NCBI RefSeq assembly: GCF_029867415.1
Contig: NC_081182.1
Location: forward strand, 39,895,155-39,959,154
Direction: 5' to 3'
Source: Vicia villosa
Lineage: Eukaryota; Streptophyta; Magnoliopsida; Fabales; Fabaceae
Length of the DNA: 64,000 nt
Part shown: in pieces, positions 61,320 to 64,000 of the stretch
Position numbering within the stretch: the first letter of the stretch is position 1
Layout of the letters: every line of letters begins with the position of its first letter
Made by a program: the position numbers and the translations under genes
The notes under the pieces: model-generated
Database searches by the model: none
The model's input: the letters and a program-made list of their open reading frames with translations, nothing else
Told to the model about the DNA's origin: nothing

Positions 61320-62470
61320 GTAAAAAGTTTCTGCCAGTATTCAAGTTTTTGAATTGAATGTTTAGGCAGTTTAGTTGTCCTTGAATTTATATGAACATTC
61401 TTTATTATGATTGAAGATGTTGACACAAATAAAATTGTGTTTATCTATTTCCCAACCTGTAAACACCTATGTATGCTAACAATCCAGATCCAACATTCAT
61501 GTATTACACCTTACAACTAGACAACTATTACAAGTCCACTCTTTCAAAAGTATTATCACTTCAGACTTTTAAAATACTTGGAATCCTGATATTCTTACAC
61601 TTTTTGTCTCAAGTTTATATGTTCTTAGCTTGTTTGTAGATGAACATACTAGCAGAGTATGTTTAATAAAGTTTTTCTTATGTGGACCACCTTGATAGGT
61701 TGTTCATGAATCATGATGGACTCTCATATCTTTTAGTATACATTCCACATTTCACACTTTTTTATTCATTTCTCCCCCTTCCTTTTCGTCTCTCCCTCCC
61801 CATCCACATTGCCGGCCACCAATCTTCACCCCCTCTACGGTTCCTCCTCGTTCAGAACCACCAGCAGCCGTTAAGGCCCACCTTAACATTACTATCTTCT
61901 GCCTGTTATTATCATCAGATTCCTCACCATTGCTCGCAGTTTACACATGTTGTAATCCTCATTTTTGCCTTTTTCAAGCACACACCACAAAAACTAGCAT
62001 ACCTATTTTGAACACCAATCTCTTATTTAAGAACCTGCATATAAGAGGACACCATGATGATTGACTTCAAAAACGCCTCTTAGCCTCAAGATCTGCCCTA
62101 CAAATTGCCCAAAAAACCAACCAAGCCAGATAGAAGAGATGGGCAAAGATGACCCGACATTAAGTCCCACAGTTTCTGGTTTATTGCAAAATCTTAATTC
62201 TCTCCTATTATGCTATGAAACAGAATTCCTGAGTGTCCCACAGTGGATGATATTGAATTTAAGATAGGTTAGCAAAGGCTTAGGCAGTGTAATCATCAAA
62301 ACTGTCAGTTTTGTATAGGCTTTACCTGCTATGGCGGGTCATTATGTTTGATCTATAAAAGACAAACTGTTGAGCTTTTTAGCTAACTTTTCATGTAATG
62401 AAAATTCTGTTAGGATGGAAATGAAAAATCTACACATTACTTTCTAGTAGATGAAATATGAATTGAAAAC
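61320..62470. other. Start of intron 6 of the nucleotidyltransferase gene
   Basis: Begins with GTAAAAAG at 61320. I searched for the next coding exon (a continuation of the helical domain) up to 64000 and found none. Two plus-strand frames here (61682-62011 and 62061-62267) have no recognisable domain. Confidence 0.5.
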
Positions 62471-62474
62471 GTGT

Positions 62475-62645
62475 TTATAAGTGGGAGGCATCCCTTATGT
62501 TACAAGCCGTTTTTGAGTTTGACTTGTATCAAACCTAAATTTTAAAAGAGTGTCACAGTCTATCCAAGATTCGTTGAACCACCCACTATCGGGCCACTTG
62601 GATCACTCTCCAGATGCCTTGTCCTTTTGACATCTTTGATAAGGA
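62475..62645. mobile_element. Legume LTR/TRIM-like remnant in intron 6
   Basis: TTATAAGTGGGAGGCATCCC, TTACAAGCCG, AGAGTGTCACAGTCTATCC and CCACCCACTATCGGGCCACT in order. Same family as 57010-57295. Confidence 0.55.
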
Positions 62646-62989
62646 GGTGATACAATTATATGGAATTCCTATATTAGTAGTCAGTAGTAGAAAGTAGAGA
62701 CCTATTGTTTGTTATGTGTAATCTCTGTTGGGAATTATTGAACATATAAGGTATGAAGTGGAAAATTAGCACAACAAACCATCTAAGATAAAATTGCCAA
62801 ATTGAGATCTCAAGTGGGTTACTTGAGACTTATCTATGTTAACAAACCATCAAGATAAAATTGCTAAATTTAGGTCACAAGTGGTTTACTTGAGACTTAT
62901 CTATGTTGCTTCTGTGCTGAATAAATTAAGGTTTTGATGTATTACTATACATGTGGCTGGTTGAATACTGTGTATTGTGTAATACTAGT

Positions 62990-63340
62990 TTCCACTTAGA
63001 AGTTAATTGCATCCTGATTGGTTCCTAGATTGCAAGGTAGAGAAAATAGAATTATTTGTCCCTGAGATTTTATTAATGACAAATGAAAGGATACACAAAG
63101 GAATCTAATCCCCTCACTCGAGCTCTTTAATTCCTAACTCATAAGGGAAGGGAGGTGAGTGGCCCTTTTTATAACCATAAGAGCAGCATGCAGGTTTCAA
63201 GGAACCTATATGCTATTTTTAGCAACTGCAACTCCTAGCTAACTATTCCTTACTGTTGCTCCTAACTGACTAATCCCAGTAACTAACTGCAGCTAACTAG
63301 GATATTAAATAATTAGCAGCCTTGCTCCTCTTCCTATGAT
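62990..63340 (-). mobile_element. Ty3/gypsy 3' LTR (probable)
   Basis: Minus strand: downstream of the polyprotein end it holds TATAAAAAGGGCC (63164-63176) and, further on, AATAAAATCTC (about 63073-63083), the TATA-to-polyA layout of an LTR. Exact ends and TSD not resolved. Confidence 0.5.
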
Positions 63341-64000
63341 ATACTTGAAGGACTTTAGGAGAATTACTATGGGGCCTAATAATAGCATTCACTCCTTGAA
63401 CCACCTTCTCCTCAAGGTTTAAGTCTGGATATTGTTGTTGAATGGTAGCTTTGTCCTCCTATGTGTTTCTTCAACAGCTTTACATTGCCATTGTATGAGG
63501 AGTTAAGAATTGGGGGTACCCTGGTTTTTGTTTGCCTGCTGTCTGATTGTGTAGTGATTCCATCAGTTTGAAAATCAGGTAGCAGATCTGGAGTGACAGG
63601 ATTGCTCCCTACGACCTTCAATAGCGAAACAGGGAACACAGGGTGTATGCATGTTGAGGATGTCAGCTGTAACCTGAAAGCCACTGCCCCAATCTATTTG
63701 AGGACCAATTTGGGCCAAAGTAACTGGGTGCGAGTTTATGATTAATCCTAGTAGTAGTAGGCATATTGCTTTGCATGTGAGGCCTAATTTTCAAGTAGAT
63801 CCAAATACCGTCCTTAATAAAAGATTCCCTCCTATGTGAATTAGCATGTGTTATTTGATCACGAGCCCTTTGTAGATAATACTTTAATTGAACTAAGGCT
63901 TCGTCTCTGTTTAACAAGTCTTGAGCAACTGATTCACCCAAGTGGGCCCCCCCTAGAATAAACCTAGAAATAGAGGGAGGAACCCTTCCATACACCATTT
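63340..64000 (-). pseudogene. Ty3/gypsy integrase C-terminus and chromodomain-like tail
   Basis: 63663-63998 (minus) encodes the end of a gypsy integrase: MVYGRVPPSISRFILGGA, LLNRDEALVQLKYYLQRARD and IYLKIRPHMQSNM. A frameshift near 63670 leads into 63412-63684, FRLQLTSSTCIHPVFPVSLL, the conserved L-P-x-x-x-x-IHPVFHVS-x-LK block, and then a tail related to the chromodomain region. NLEEKVV follows near 63400. The element lies antisense inside the presumed last intron of the nucleotidyltransferase gene and runs off the right edge. Confidence 0.85.

Noticed and set aside
61682..62267. Frames of 109 and 68 codons in intron 6
   Set aside because: Neither continues the nucleotidyltransferase fold nor has splice signals in the needed phase. 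They look like chance frames in a pyrimidine-rich intron.

Overview
The window is nuclear DNA from a flowering plant, most likely a legume of the temperate clade (Medicago/Trifolium/Pisum/Vicia side). This is judged from spliced genes with GT/AG introns, a SAUR gene, a defensin-like gene model, and the style of its Helitrons, MITEs and LTR elements; the species is not proven. The DNA is very AT-rich, with (TA)n runs up to about 130 bp. Nothing bacterial, organellar or viral was seen, and there are no rRNA or functional tRNA genes. Most of the 64 kb is transposable-element DNA, much of it nested.

Only three host loci are supported. (1) 40471-40797 (+): an intact single-exon SAUR-type auxin-responsive gene with a TATA box. 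(2) 56239-61319 (+), running past the window: at least six coding exons of a non-canonical poly(A)/uridylyl-transferase-type nucleotidyltransferase. All exons splice in one frame; the introns hold LTR-like repeats, and the last intron holds an antisense Ty3/gypsy element. (3) 28369-28854 (+): a two-exon secreted cysteine-rich (defensin-like) gene whose second exon is broken by a frameshift in a T7 run. A B3-like fragment near 13005 is doubtful.

Layout. 1-2.8 kb: Ty1/copia relic (-). 3.2-7.3 kb: Helitron-like DNA, a direct duplication, a 184-bp MULE MITE and a (GA)48 run. 8.1-9.7 kb: copia 3' end (-). 10-16.5 kb: Stowaway, hAT-like and Harbinger-like MITEs. 16.5-17.9 kb: LINE relic (-). 19.5-21.1 kb: an inverted minisatellite and a long-hairpin MITE inside (TA)n. 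22.3-25.5 kb: a CACTA element with a hAT element inserted in it. 26.5-33.4 kb: Helitrons, with a Harbinger MITE and a 1.1-kb MULE foldback element nested in the larger one. 33.6-34.1 kb: a long-TIR element split by a tRNA-derived SINE. 35-36.7 kb: Ogre/Tat-type gag relic (-). 37.7-39.7 kb: a Helitron filled by a higher-order repeat. 42.1-50 kb: a copia element whose LTR is split by a 6.07-kb CACTA element. That CACTA carries a truncated transposase, a spliced Ulp1-like protease tail and an inserted LTR. 50.9-54.9 kb: hAT, a palindrome-bearing MULE-like element, a triplicated repeat and a LINE tail.

The elements do not form a shared pathway. What the window gives is a readable insertion history, because many elements keep exact target-site duplications (TSDs). 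The most unusual signals are: a U3-like promoter array of five pairs of an 11-bp GTCGAC-centred palindrome spaced 21-22 bp; a minisatellite that reverses orientation at its centre; three unrelated transposons with different clustered subterminal palindromes; and the CACTA element linking a transposase fragment with a Ulp1 domain.
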